DNA of 64,000 nucleotides from a virus, in the IMG/VR virus record IMGVR_UViG_3300026512_000003, positions 62,001 to 126,000 of that record. One strand, given 5' to 3'. Every line of letters starts with the position of its first letter. Position 1 is the stretch's first letter. A program made the translations under genes and the position numbers. Positions 26,304 through 35,522 of this stretch are shown piece by piece. Under the pieces are notes generated by a model that saw only the letters and a program-made list of their open reading frames with translations, was not told the DNA's origin and did no database searches.

Positions 26304-28046
26304 CTATAGTCTTCCAAGTAGAAGCTGGGCTCTATCGGAATGAATGTTTGATAAATTTTCATTATCACCTGAAGTTACATTTTGAGAGAGACCTTTTTTG
26401 ATTCCTCTGTAATTAATTTGTTGCCATATACTTTTCCCATTCATAGGGCGTTGTTCGTATGTTTTAAAAATTGTTTCATAATTCGGCTTGGAATGAGAGA
26501 CAGAGATTTCTTTTACACCGGCTTTTCTCAAATTAGAAATAGTGTCTTTTGTGATTTTATGGCCAATACTGTAATGTAGTTTTGGTTCAGCAAGAAACTT
26601 TTTAACTATTTGTCTGTCTCCCACTTTCATATTTACAATATTACTTCCTTTTAAATCACCAATGGATTCATCATAAGTCATCAAAGAATGCTCTCCATTA
26701 AGACCTTTTGGCTTAATAAGGTTTAGATACCCTCTACTAATAACTTCTAAATTTCTCTTATCTATTACGCCTCCGGTAGACTTTTGTAAAGCATTTGATA
26801 AGTAATGACGAGCTTCTACTACCCCTCTGTGTAAAAGGATATCTTTAGTGGAAGCTATTCCGTTTGTTAGGATATCTCCCTCTTCCACTGTATGTCCAAC
26901 TGAAACCTTTGGAGAAATTCCTGGAATTACATAATGATCTTTCCCAGCAATCGTCATGTTATATCCACCCGTAGGGAGCTTGGAGATTTTCGTTACAGTT
27001 CCTTGAGTGGTAGCTACAGTTGCTTTTCCTTTAAATTTCTCGGTAGAATTTAATAGAATTTTAGTTGCTTCAAAACCACTTGGAATATGGGAAGATTCTT
27101 TTCCTGCAACATTATGTTTAGCACTTAATACTAACTGTGTTGCTTTTTCAGCTAATGACTGAGAAGATTCTATTCCTATATTATGCCCAGTGTTATGAAA
27201 TTGCCCTGTTGAATTTTTTCCAAAACATAAAGCACAAACCCCATGTTTCGCTCGGCATGTTTCAACTGTTCTGGCAACGACATTCTTAACTCCCTTTGAT
27301 TTAAGAGATTTCAAATATTGTTCATCTAAGACTTTGTTTGTCTTAGCTTCAACTCTTCCTATTAAGTCACGATCATTTATAGAAAACAATTTTCCATTAG
27401 TTGTCCCACAATCATGCATAACAACTTTTAAATCTTCAGTGTTAGCAATTAGTACTTTTCCCATTGCCCCTGGTTCTGAAGTTGAAACAGCTGCTTGTAC
27501 TGCAGCATATCTAGCTTGTCCCCCTGAAGCATATTGTTCATGGGCACTTAGTCCATTTGATAAACTATTTTTTATCAAAAAAGGATATGGTTCGGAATTC
27601 ATATCAACAGCAAAACCTACAGCTCCTGTAACCCTTGTTGCAGTAGAAGGATTTCCTCTAGCTTTAGATAAAGCTTGAATTACAATACCATTGTTTTTGT
27701 TTTTAAGTGTCATACCTTGCAACTTGTTAAATGTTGAAATTAGATGTCTCTTTGCTTCCTTCTCTGGAAGTCTCGATATAATCTTGTCTTGCACATCTAA
27801 AAAGTTTTTGATTTCCTTGTGATTGCTTAGGTGCAAATCATTAATACCCATGTTGTGACCACTCAGATAAGCTAACTCTTCCCCAAGATCTCCAATTTTG
27901 TGTATGTTCTCAGAATATTGCAAAGGATATTTTTTTGCAAACGATTGAAGTCTTGCATTCACTTTTGGCTTGGTTAAAGGAGCATCACTGTTTTTAAAAT
28001 GAAGCTCCGTAGGTAGATATTTGTTTATCTCTCGAATGGAAGTCAT
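26304..28046 (-). CDS. RNA polymerase beta-prime subunit, C-terminal fragment (phage multisubunit RNAP)
   Basis: A 580-residue protein homologous to the C-terminal half of bacterial beta-prime. Seen in order: the ARGNPSTATRVTGAVG region (130), the bridge-helix region with GLSAHEQYASGGQAR (165), the second zinc site with all four cysteines (Cys213 in HDCGT, Cys264, Cys271, Cys274 in GVCALCFG), the trigger-loop region from IGIESSQSLAEKATQLV (290) with the conserved His311, and the C-terminal block VEEGDIL...DILLHRGV...IDKRNLEVISRGY (387-440). The catalytic DFDGD lies in the other half and must be on another gene, as in phages with split beta and beta-prime. The trigger-loop Met-Arg pair of E. 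coli is replaced. Its place among virion genes suggests a packaged, injected polymerase, though this is inference. Confidence 0.9.
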   Translation of the reverse strand: MTSIREINKYLPTELHFKNSDAPLTKPKVNARLQSFAKKYPLQYSENIHKIGDLGEELAYLSGHNMGINDLHLSNHKEIKNFLDVQDKIISRLPEKEAKRHLISTFNKLQGMTLKNKNNGIVIQALSKARGNPSTATRVTGAVGFAVDMNSEPYPFLIKNSLSNGLSAHEQYASGGQARYAAVQAAVSTSEPGAMGKVLIANTEDLKVVMHDCGTTNGKLFSINDRDLIGRVEAKTNKVLDEQYLKSLKSKGVKNVVARTVETCRAKHGVCALCFGKNSTGQFHNTGHNIGIESSQSLAEKATQLVLSAKHNVAGKESSHIPSGFEATKILLNSTEKFKGKATVATTQGTVTKISKLPTGGYNMTIAGKDHYVIPGISPKVSVGHTVEEGDILTNGIASTKDILLHRGVVEARHYLSNALQKSTGGVIDKRNLEVISRGYLNLIKPKGLNGEHSLMTYDESIGDLKGSNIVNMKVGDRQIVKKFLAEPKLHYSIGHKITKDTISNLRKAGVKEISVSHSKPNYETIFKTYEQRPMNGKSIWQQINYRGIKKGLSQNVTSGDNENLSNIHSDRAQLLLGRL

Positions 28047-28057
28047 AAGGCTATCTC

Positions 28058-28579
28058 TTAATCTCCGTCATCTTCAGACAGATTATCTATTTTGGCTTGA
28101 ATTGCTGCAACCAAATCAGTAAGACCCTGTTTTGTTGACATAATTATATCTCTAGGACTTTTCTCAATATGATTAAGAAGAATCTTCTGATCTGTAATAA
28201 GAGGCGAACTTGTATCAGTAGCAATTTGCTGTGCAAGTGCAGGTAACGCATAATCTTTAAAGAACACACTATTTGGATTGTATGATATATGCAATTTACT
28301 TGTCAAATCTGGTGAACAATTGAATACATATCCACCTTGAATATTTTTCTTTAAAGAAATTGTAACATCAGGTGCATCAGTATTTGTTGTGATGAGATCT
28401 TCAATTGTTGTGATAGCAGTAGCTATTTCTGTAACTGAAGAAGATAATTGCTGAACAGTTCCACTTAAGCATTGCAAATAGCATAAGTTTAATTGAACAT
28501 CATAAATATTGTTCGGTTCCCAGAGAGTGTAGTTACATTTTTGTAACTCAGCCTGTATTTTTTCCGAAGTTGTTGCCAT
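28058..28579 (-). CDS. Unknown virion-block protein, 173 aa
   Basis: ATG with AGGAG upstream and an extended -10 promoter in the gap before it. Residues 1-75 are helical with Thr/Ser-rich heptads and several Cys; the last 50 residues are a second helical region. It may be a trimeric or coiled-coil structural protein. Having its own promoter suggests it is needed in quantity. Family unknown. Confidence 0.65.
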   Translation of the reverse strand: MATTSEKIQAELQKCNYTLWEPNNIYDVQLNLCYLQCLSGTVQQLSSSVTEIATAITTIEDLITTNTDAPDVTISLKKNIQGGYVFNCSPDLTSKLHISYNPNSVFFKDYALPALAQQIATDTSSPLITDQKILLNHIEKSPRDIIMSTKQGLTDLVAAIQAKIDNLSEDDGD

Positions 28580-28620
28580 AATAGGTCTCCTGTTTTTTAA
28601 ATATCGAAATTTACTTTGCT

Positions 28621-28629
28621 ATTATATCA
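28621..28629 (-). promoter_or_regulatory. Extended -10 promoter for the 173-aa gene
   Basis: TGATATAAT on the minus strand (TG at 28629-28628, TATAAT at 28626-28621), identical to the nonamer at 13207-13215. It lies in the 65-base gap between the 456-aa and 173-aa genes. No -35 is apparent. Confidence 0.5.
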
Positions 28630-28644
28630 AAAAAACTACATTTT

Positions 28645-30015
28645 CTAAAGAGTTACAGCCGATGAGCCAAGCCTATCTACCTTAATTCCTCTACCTCCAC
28701 CTGCAATAAGAGTAGAATCTGCAGCATTTAATTCAATTTTACTACCTGCAAAGATAGAAAAGTCTTCTGTAACGGAAATTGACAGACTACCATCCCAAAT
28801 TATATTAGAAATAGGAACTCTATCACCACAAAATCCTGTAGCAGTCTTGCTTATGTTTATATTAGGAATAATAACATTATTAAAACTTAATTCGGAAACC
28901 TCTGAGTAAAGTGCTGATTTATTTGAAGAAGTCCATTGCCTAGAACATAGAGTTCCAAGAGTAGAGGCATATACCCTTTTATTTGCTGAATATTCAGTAA
29001 CATTACCATTTTGTGTTCTTATAGATAAAAAAGAAATCTTGTATACTTGACCACCTATTTTTATCTCAGGTTTTTTTATTTGTCCGATTGTTTCACTTTG
29101 GCAATCTGGAACACGAACAAAGGAAAGAGGTTCTGAATCTCCAGAAGTCGATAAGTCGAAGCTAATGGATTCTATAGATTTATCTCTGTATGCAGATTGT
29201 GTATAGGAAAAAAGTTCTGTAACATCTCCCACAGAACTAAAAATATCAGAAAAAGCACTCATGCTTCCTGAAAATTCAATCTTTTTTATTTGCAATGTCA
29301 ATAGGATTTCAGATAATTGTAATCCAAAAAATTTTAAAAAAGGCTGATAAGAACTGTTTGCTATTGTTTCTAAAAAGGCTTGAGTGTATGTTTTATTAGG
29401 TACATAATTATTGTTCTGAGTTCTCATATTGGATTCGGGCATCATAAGATCATAAATAGACTGTTTTATTTCATCTAAATCAACAGGAGAATCTACAGAA
29501 AAGTTTGCAATTTCCAATCTTATAGTAATGTCATCAGGAAGAGATGATACAAAGACATGCCTACCTTGTAATGATGCAAAATGAATAGAAAATTGTTCGC
29601 TTACTCCATCATCTCGTAATATAAATTTTGAAGTAGGTGAAACAACTAATCCCACTTCTCTATCTGAGATATATACAATTTCACCTGTCTCACCCTTAAT
29701 ACTATTAGTAATAGGAGGTAGGTCTGCATAACTAGAACCCATAATCTCTCCAACTGTACCTGAAGACATATCAGTAGAAGGAGTGTCGAAATAAAAGTTC
29801 ACGAATTTACTATCGTTTATCTCTCGATAAACAGGTTTTGCTTTGCGTATTTTAAGAACTCCATTCTCTGAAATAAGTTCCACACCCTCATGTAAAGAAA
29901 ATTTATCTTGGATATTATCCATCTTTACAATATTAGTTATCCCTTCCCCAGTAGTAACTGTTATTTCCCTAGATTCATTTGAAACAGCAGTAATATATCC
30001 CTTAGTTATTTTCAT
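28645..30015 (-). CDS. Unknown virion-block protein, 456 aa
   Basis: ATG start, five bases after the protease-like gene. Residues 1-70 form small strands with a KOW- or OB-like feel (ITVTTGEGITNIVKM), the rest is mostly strands with Ser, Ile and Thr, and the C-terminus ends in Gly-rich turns. No enzyme motif. It may be a head-tail or baseplate protein; its neighbour is the prohead-protease-like gene. Confidence 0.65.
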   Translation of the reverse strand: MKITKGYITAVSNESREITVTTGEGITNIVKMDNIQDKFSLHEGVELISENGVLKIRKAKPVYREINDSKFVNFYFDTPSTDMSSGTVGEIMGSSYADLPPITNSIKGETGEIVYISDREVGLVVSPTSKFILRDDGVSEQFSIHFASLQGRHVFVSSLPDDITIRLEIANFSVDSPVDLDEIKQSIYDLMMPESNMRTQNNNYVPNKTYTQAFLETIANSSYQPFLKFFGLQLSEILLTLQIKKIEFSGSMSAFSDIFSSVGDVTELFSYTQSAYRDKSIESISFDLSTSGDSEPLSFVRVPDCQSETIGQIKKPEIKIGGQVYKISFLSIRTQNGNVTEYSANKRVYASTLGTLCSRQWTSSNKSALYSEVSELSFNNVIIPNINISKTATGFCGDRVPISNIIWDGSLSISVTEDFSIFAGSKIELNAADSTLIAGGGRGIKVDRLGSSAVTL

Positions 30016-30020
30016 GATAT

Positions 30021-31274
30021 TTACCTATACACGATTTGTTCGTATCCTTCTGGCGAAATACCAATAAGTGCACTCGCATAACCTTTATCTATCATATCCA
30101 TATACTTTGGATTTGGCTCTCCTCTTGACATAGAAAGCCATCCAGTATTCCCTGTTGTTGTCGAGTTTCCATCAGGGAAAACAATCTTATACTCAGGATA
30201 TTCCCTCTGTCTGAGATTTTTTCTTTGAGCCTTTCTTAGTTCTTTGTCAGCCGCTGTTTTTAAAAGATAAGTTCTCGTGCTTAACTTACTTAGTGTTTCA
30301 TTTGAGTACATTTCTAAAGATGCTTCTTTAAGAAAAGGGCACTCTTGAGCAGAGAGAGCTTGATCTAATAACATAGTAATAATAGTATCTTTTCTCGCTT
30401 CTGATTTAAGTTTAGGAAATTCGGAATGATGAATACTACTTGCAAGAAACATTGCCTCTTCAGGGAGAAGTTGAATATTATGAGATCTAACAAGCTTTAT
30501 TATTGTTTTTTTAGGAAATCTATCTCTAAAAGTAGATAATTCCTTAGGACTAACAGCTTCAGGCATAGTGTCTATTGCTTCAATCCTTTTAATAAGCTCC
30601 GCTGTTTTGCTTTCCAATAGATTTTCAGCACTAGCAACCTTCTGAAACAAAGCATGCCCTTGAGCATCAGCCGGTCTTCTTACTATAGATATGTCAAAAA
30701 AATTCATAGGGGGCTTATTTATTGCATAGACTATTTGTCCATTTGGCATTTGCTGGTGCATCATAAACTTTAAATGGTCGCATCTGTTTGCTATAGACCC
30801 CTTAGTTATGGCTCCACAAAAAGAACAAATTTCTTGGGGTACTCGCACGCCCATGGACACCTTATATCGCATTCCACTTTTAATCCCTTCGTATATGTCA
30901 GGCGCTTTGTTTTTTGAAATTTCCAAAATGAGTTCTACTCTATGCATATGAGAGTTATAAATAGCTTTAAGTACCTTACCTAGTGTTTTACTTGGGTCTT
31001 TATTGTCATGTTGCATAAAGATACCAGCAGTTTCAAATGTTTTATAATATTCTTGAAGGTCTTTTTCATAAAAGAAATCACCATTATTGTTTTCTCCGTA
31101 GTAATCACCTGCACCCATTGCAATAACAAGCAAATAGGCATGGTCTTTTTTCTGTTTTATTTCCTCAAGGGGGTTGCTTTCTGCAGTTTTTTGAAGAGGA
31201 CAGTTTCCCCCAAAACAACTAGCATGTCCTATTTCTATATTCTCTATTGTGAAGTCTATTCTTTTTTCTAACAT
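30021..31274 (-). CDS. Prohead protease-like protein with zinc-binding insert
   Basis: A 417-residue protein. Residues 45-145 match the style of phage capsid maturation proteases: GENNNGDFF (60), then FMQHDNKDP with His89, a segment HRVELILEI (111) and VSMGV with Ser140, a plausible His/Ser catalytic pair. Cys150, Cys153, Cys165 and His167 form a likely zinc knuckle. PADAQGHA (201) follows, then a helical tail. Four copies of the Lys-x-Ala motif (LQKTAE, FQKVAS, FLKEAS, LLKTAA) lie in and after the domain. If it is the maturation protease, these could be self-processing or partner sites. Assignment is by motif, not by search. Confidence 0.5.
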   Translation of the reverse strand: MLEKRIDFTIENIEIGHASCFGGNCPLQKTAESNPLEEIKQKKDHAYLLVIAMGAGDYYGENNNGDFFYEKDLQEYYKTFETAGIFMQHDNKDPSKTLGKVLKAIYNSHMHRVELILEISKNKAPDIYEGIKSGMRYKVSMGVRVPQEICSFCGAITKGSIANRCDHLKFMMHQQMPNGQIVYAINKPPMNFFDISIVRRPADAQGHALFQKVASAENLLESKTAELIKRIEAIDTMPEAVSPKELSTFRDRFPKKTIIKLVRSHNIQLLPEEAMFLASSIHHSEFPKLKSEARKDTIITMLLDQALSAQECPFLKEASLEMYSNETLSKLSTRTYLLKTAADKELRKAQRKNLRQREYPEYKIVFPDGNSTTTGNTGWLSMSRGEPNPKYMDMIDKGYASALIGISPEGYEQIVYR

Positions 31275-31282
31275 ATTTTTCC

Positions 31283-31495
31283 CTAATAAATAATCTGTGC
31301 GTTTGTTTCTAAGTCTCTTATAATCTGAGTAACTCTATTGAAAGATATTTTTGACTCTGAAAAACAGTTGTCGTCAATATTAACTTCAATAGAATTGCTA
31401 CTAGTTCTAGTAACATGATGTGTAACTTTTTTTATTTCTCTTAAAAGAGAATCAGAGATTTTCTCTGACTCACCTAATTTTACCACAATTATCAT
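31283..31495 (-). CDS. Unknown small protein, 70 aa
   Basis: ATGA overlap with the stop of the 395-aa gene. Sequence is alpha/beta (MIIVVKLGESEKISDSLLRE and later a strand rich in Asn, Ser, Ile). Too short to classify. It precedes the protease-like gene in the same operon. Confidence 0.55.
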   Translation of the reverse strand: MIIVVKLGESEKISDSLLREIKKVTHHVTRTSSNSIEVNIDDNCFSESKISFNRVTQIIRDLETNAQIIY

Positions 31496-32679
31496 GATGT
31501 TGCGCTGTCCCAGTTCATTTCTATGTCATTGTCTAAAACAAGAATAGAGAAAGTATTAGGTTCATATATTTTAAGCTCTTCGTTATAAGAACATAATGGG
31601 AGATCATTTTGACTTTCTAATTCTGTCATATAATCTGGAGTGTATACAAAATTACATTCTCTTCCAGAAAATTTATCAACTCCAGAAATAAAAGATACAG
31701 GATAATCAACACCTGAAGCTTCTTTTAGCATAGGAATAAGAGTGTTGCCTACTGTGGCTATTTTTCCATCTTCAGTAGCTGGGATATTTAAAAATGCAAG
31801 ATTCCATTGATTCTTAAGAAGTTTAAGAGCACCTTTTTCAATTTGAGAGTTGACATGAGAAATGACAAGTTTTTTGTCCTCTTCTGAATAAGCATCACCT
31901 GTAAGTTGTATCACGACACCTGATACACTACTAGTAAGGTCAAATTTGATACCAGTCATATCTCTAACAGAACTAAGTAGTGTAATAGGTATAGAAAGAG
32001 AATATTCTATAGAACTAACCTTTGAAACAATTTGGTAATTAGAAGAATAAACAGTGCTTTTTAAATCAACATTTGGAAGTGAATCTTTTTCTACAAGGAA
32101 CGAGAGAGCCTCTACTGTGATTCCTTGGAGAATAGATGTGCGTAGTAGAAAGTCTTTTGTTGATAGTTTACTTTTAATGAAAATTGGGTTGTCTTCTATG
32201 GAAATTTTCGTCGCATAGTAGGGTTTGGCTTGAAAAACATTCATTGTTGTTCTTAAAGGAAAAGAGAAATCAAGGTTAGAGATGTCTGCTTTTAAAGAAA
32301 ATGAGAAATCAAGGTTATTGATGTCTGTTTTGGTGCAAATGTTTGTATTTAAAAGCACCTCAGGTAAATCTATTTCTATAATTTCATTTTTAGAACTAAC
32401 TATAGTTTGTTTTACAGTACCGTCTATAATCTCATTTTTAGAACTAACTATAGTTTGTTTTACAGTACCGTCTATAATCTCGCCATATATATTTTGAGTA
32501 GCAATAGAATTTTCAAAAACAGTTCCGCTAATGTGTTGTTGCATCTCGGTAACTTCATTAGATATAACATTGGAATTTACAGAAAAGCTTAAATCATTCT
32601 CAAAAACTGTGAACATTGCAGGATAATTAGGGGTACAAACCCCCATTCTACTTTGCATAAAAGGTAGGTTTGTAATCAT
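31492..32679 (-). CDS. Unknown virion-block protein with internal 16-residue repeat, 395 aa
   Basis: Beta-rich and Ser/Ile/Thr-rich throughout, with two exact copies of a 16-residue unit (EIIDGTVKQTIVSSKN) at residues about 68-99 encoded by the 48-bp DNA repeat at 32375-32470, and two related LDFSF segments further on. One Lys-x-Ala motif (MLKEAS) lies near residue 320. No enzyme motif. Probably a virion surface or fibre component. Confidence 0.65.
   Translation of the reverse strand: MITNLPFMQSRMGVCTPNYPAMFTVFENDLSFSVNSNVISNEVTEMQQHISGTVFENSIATQNIYGEIIDGTVKQTIVSSKNEIIDGTVKQTIVSSKNEIIEIDLPEVLLNTNICTKTDINNLDFSFSLKADISNLDFSFPLRTTMNVFQAKPYYATKISIEDNPIFIKSKLSTKDFLLRTSILQGITVEALSFLVEKDSLPNVDLKSTVYSSNYQIVSKVSSIEYSLSIPITLLSSVRDMTGIKFDLTSSVSGVVIQLTGDAYSEEDKKLVISHVNSQIEKGALKLLKNQWNLAFLNIPATEDGKIATVGNTLIPMLKEASGVDYPVSFISGVDKFSGRECNFVYTPDYMTELESQNDLPLCSYNEELKIYEPNTFSILVLDNDIEMNWDSATS
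32375..32482 (-). repeat. 48-bp tandem repeat inside a CDS (2.25 copies)
   Basis: Copies at 32375-32422 and 32423-32470 differ by one base near the start, followed by a 12-base partial third copy. The period is a multiple of three, so the reading frame of the 395-aa gene is kept. The near-identity suggests a recent duplication. Confidence 0.85.
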
Positions 32680-32688
32680 TTTATACTC

Positions 32689-34587
32689 CTATAGAGCGTT
32701 TACTGAAAAATCGTATTTCAACCAGTTTTCGCCATCTGTAAAAACAAATCTGTCTTCACCACTTACTTTACAAAGAATAATATCTTGAGCAAATCTTAGA
32801 TCTGTTATTTCAGCAGAGATATCAACAATTGTTGCATCAATTTTAACTTCTTTAAGCTCAGAAGCATCTGTTAATACAATCAATCTATCTCTTAAAACAA
32901 ATATGTCTGTAGCAACTATATCAGATGTTGTAGTATATTCTTCAAGACCATCTTTTGTTACTTTCTGAATTTTACCATCAGTATCTAATGCAAGCATAAT
33001 ACCATTGAAAATGACAGCTTTTGAGAGAGCATCTTTGTTCTCAGCCAACTTGCCTACAATTGCTTGTTTATCTTCACCTAGATTTCCAATAAAATAGAAA
33101 TTCGCAGAAGTTCTGATAATTATCGCATTTTCCGTAACAGAAACTGATTGTATTTCTTCTTCACCAATATTTATGTCAGTAACAAATTTTGAAGAAATTA
33201 CTTTCCCTTCTTCTGTTATCCCAACAACATGTCCAACAACATCTCTTAAAAATTGATAACTATAGTCAGTAAATTTAGTGTATAAATTTAAACTATTAGC
33301 GTCTTCAACAACAATTTGTGCAAAAAGATCGAGAGCTAAAGCTGAACCATTGTTTAAAACAACAGGAGCAGAGAATACTCTTTCATCGAGATTATTTTTC
33401 GAAACGCTACCAACTTTTGTCTCAGAAAAATCGCTTAAACTAACAAGAAGTTGTTTTAAAGCAAGATTGTCATCAGCATAATCAACAGTTAATGTTCCAT
33501 CTTTTAAGAGAGCACTGTATTTTTGAGTCACTGACATTTTTGCTAATATTGCTTCTTTGAATGGAACTTGAAGACTAGATGTAAAATTAGCTTTACCAAA
33601 AAATCTAACCAAATCTCTATTTCTTACAAAAGCATTTCTTACATCAACAAGAGAATCATCAAAAAAGATATTAGAAACTGTGACAACAGAATCGAGGCCA
33701 AGTTCTTTGGAAGCAATTACTCCAAAATTTTCATCATTATTAATAATGTGAGTAAACATTTTAGAATCTTCTACAGAAATCATAGCTTTTACAGATAATA
33801 CTGCTGAAAGATATCCTTCATCCTCATCTAAAGTGGTTATAGTATCATCATTTTCTGCAATTTCATCAAGATTAAGACTACTAAAAATAAACATCATTCT
33901 AGATTGTACACCGAATATAGAAGATTGTTCTATTTCTGCAGCTTCTGAAACTTCCAAAATTGTTGTCATTGCAGGTGTGTCTTCAGCCAAAAATTTAAGG
34001 TCTTTGTATCTAGTAAAATCTAAACCTGCCTTGTTTGCTACAATTTTAACATAAGCTTTTTCTGCTGTTTGTATAGCGTGAGTATAGTCATCAGGATATG
34101 TTGTAGCAATATGATCTGTAAGGTCAGTATCTGTAAGCAATTTATCCCAAAAACTACCATTGTTAAAAAGAGCTTTTTTAAAGTTACTATCATTTGAGTT
34201 GAAAATAATGTCTAGTACATCAGCTGTAAAAAATAAAGCTGAAAAAGTTTCATCTTCAAAAAGTCCTTCAGCAAATCCATCAACATTAAATGCTATTAGT
34301 TTGCCATCAACAAAGATATTCCCACCACTTTCTGTAACTTCTTTTCCATCTGCGGTTTCATAATCTTTATAGCCTTGTTTTAAAACATCTTTTAGGCTGT
34401 CAAAACTGTCTTCTGACAGTTTAAAATTAAGTAAAGACTGTAATTTTTTTCTAAGAGCTACTGAAGAAACAATATTTTTCAGCGCATCCAAGGTTAAATC
34501 ATTATCGTAGATACTTGTTAGTATACTCACATCAGGAAGCTCCTGAATAATATTAGAATCTGTTATTTGTGTTGTAAAGTTTGCCAT
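32689..34587 (-). CDS. Large virion-block protein, 632 aa
   Basis: ATG with GGAG upstream. Residues 1-220 are helical (tandem helical hairpins with Asp/Leu/Phe), residues 230-400 mixed, and residues 430-632 a series of short strands separated by Asp/Gly turns (for example NFYFIGNLGED and VFTDGENWLKYDF) that could be a propeller-type domain. No Cys-rich or catalytic motif. Probably a tail or fibre protein. Its C-terminal style resembles the RCC1-like protein at 21701-23491 without clear homology. Confidence 0.6.
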   Translation of the reverse strand: MANFTTQITDSNIIQELPDVSILTSIYDNDLTLDALKNIVSSVALRKKLQSLLNFKLSEDSFDSLKDVLKQGYKDYETADGKEVTESGGNIFVDGKLIAFNVDGFAEGLFEDETFSALFFTADVLDIIFNSNDSNFKKALFNNGSFWDKLLTDTDLTDHIATTYPDDYTHAIQTAEKAYVKIVANKAGLDFTRYKDLKFLAEDTPAMTTILEVSEAAEIEQSSIFGVQSRMMFIFSSLNLDEIAENDDTITTLDEDEGYLSAVLSVKAMISVEDSKMFTHIINNDENFGVIASKELGLDSVVTVSNIFFDDSLVDVRNAFVRNRDLVRFFGKANFTSSLQVPFKEAILAKMSVTQKYSALLKDGTLTVDYADDNLALKQLLVSLSDFSETKVGSVSKNNLDERVFSAPVVLNNGSALALDLFAQIVVEDANSLNLYTKFTDYSYQFLRDVVGHVVGITEEGKVISSKFVTDINIGEEEIQSVSVTENAIIIRTSANFYFIGNLGEDKQAIVGKLAENKDALSKAVIFNGIMLALDTDGKIQKVTKDGLEEYTTTSDIVATDIFVLRDRLIVLTDASELKEVKIDATIVDISAEITDLRFAQDIILCKVSGEDRFVFTDGENWLKYDFSVNAL

Positions 34588-34605
34588 TTGTATTCTCCTT
34601 TGTTA

Positions 34606-34893
34606 TTAAGCGTCTTCACCAGTAGATAATACCCACTTAGTTCCATTATACCATATAGGTTTGTTTAGGTCTGTATCAAAATATGAAAAACCACTTGCCT
34701 CAGTTAAATCAGGTCTATTCGCTGAAGGTCCAGCAAAATAAGAGCCTGCTTGTTTAATTACTACTGCATCAGATGTTTCATCTGTAAAGTATTTTATTGT
34801 CTTGTCGTTAAGGTCTGTTATTTGACAAGGGTATAATAACCCACTTCTATCAAAATCACTACCTTGACCAACTGGTATTGTATAAAAAGTCAT
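34606..34893 (-). CDS. Small fibre-associated protein with NKPIWYNGTKWV motif
   Basis: A 95-residue protein. The C-terminal part reads FSYFDTDLNKPIWYNGTKWV, a motif that is common in phage fibre and appendage proteins and thought to form a small trimeric beta domain. It sits with other fibre-type genes (34907-38497). Assignment as a tail appendage component is reasonable. Confidence 0.6.
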   Translation of the reverse strand: MTFYTIPVGQGSDFDRSGLLYPCQITDLNDKTIKYFTDETSDAVVIKQAGSYFAGPSANRPDLTEASGFSYFDTDLNKPIWYNGTKWVLSTGEDA

Positions 34894-34906
34894 CTATTCT
34901 CCTTTG

Positions 34907-35512
34907 TTATCCAGAAAAGACTTCAAAGTCTTCCTGTCCAATGTTTGAAATTTGTCCACCTAAACTAGCAAGTGATTGTAGTGTAGATTGAAAGCCATCG
35001 TGTACTTTGTCTATTACATCATTTAAATTAATATCCGTCACTCTATATTGAACTCCTTTTGTAGCAATGTTTAAACTAGGATTTGAAAAATAAAGTGCAT
35101 ATGAACCTGTAAGGTTATGTGTCATCTCTATTTTATAAATACCTGTATTTCCAACTTGAGTTAGTTGGGTATCAACTTCTATTCCTTGTCTTAAAGGGAA
35201 TTTCAATACTATGCCATCTTCATTAATTTCATAAATGAAATACATTTCTCCATTTGTATCAGTAAAAACCATTCCACTTTCTAAATTACTATTGCTAATT
35301 GGGATATTCTTACTTCCTTTTGCAACAGATGTAGCAACTGTAGCAGATTTTGGCTCAGCTATCTCTTCCATTACCTCTGAAACAGGAGTATCTATTAGTT
35401 GCACTTCAGAAGTGCTCAAATTTAGCATTTTAGTTACAAAACCATCTGCTCCAAAGTGTTTTTGATGACTATTTAGTTCAACAAAAAATGTCTCACCTAC
35501 TCTCTTATCCAT
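34907..35512 (-). CDS. Unknown virion-block protein, 201 aa
   Basis: ATG start. Beta-rich to residue 150, then a C-terminal helix (FQSTLQSLASLGGQISNIGQ). It lies between the fibre-motif protein and a conserved structural family, so it is probably part of the same appendage. No catalytic motif. Confidence 0.6.
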   Translation of the reverse strand: MDKRVGETFFVELNSHQKHFGADGFVTKMLNLSTSEVQLIDTPVSEVMEEIAEPKSATVATSVAKGSKNIPISNSNLESGMVFTDTNGEMYFIYEINEDGIVLKFPLRQGIEVDTQLTQVGNTGIYKIEMTHNLTGSYALYFSNPSLNIATKGVQYRVTDINLNDVIDKVHDGFQSTLQSLASLGGQISNIGQEDFEVFSG

Positions 35513-35522
35513 AAATTACTCC

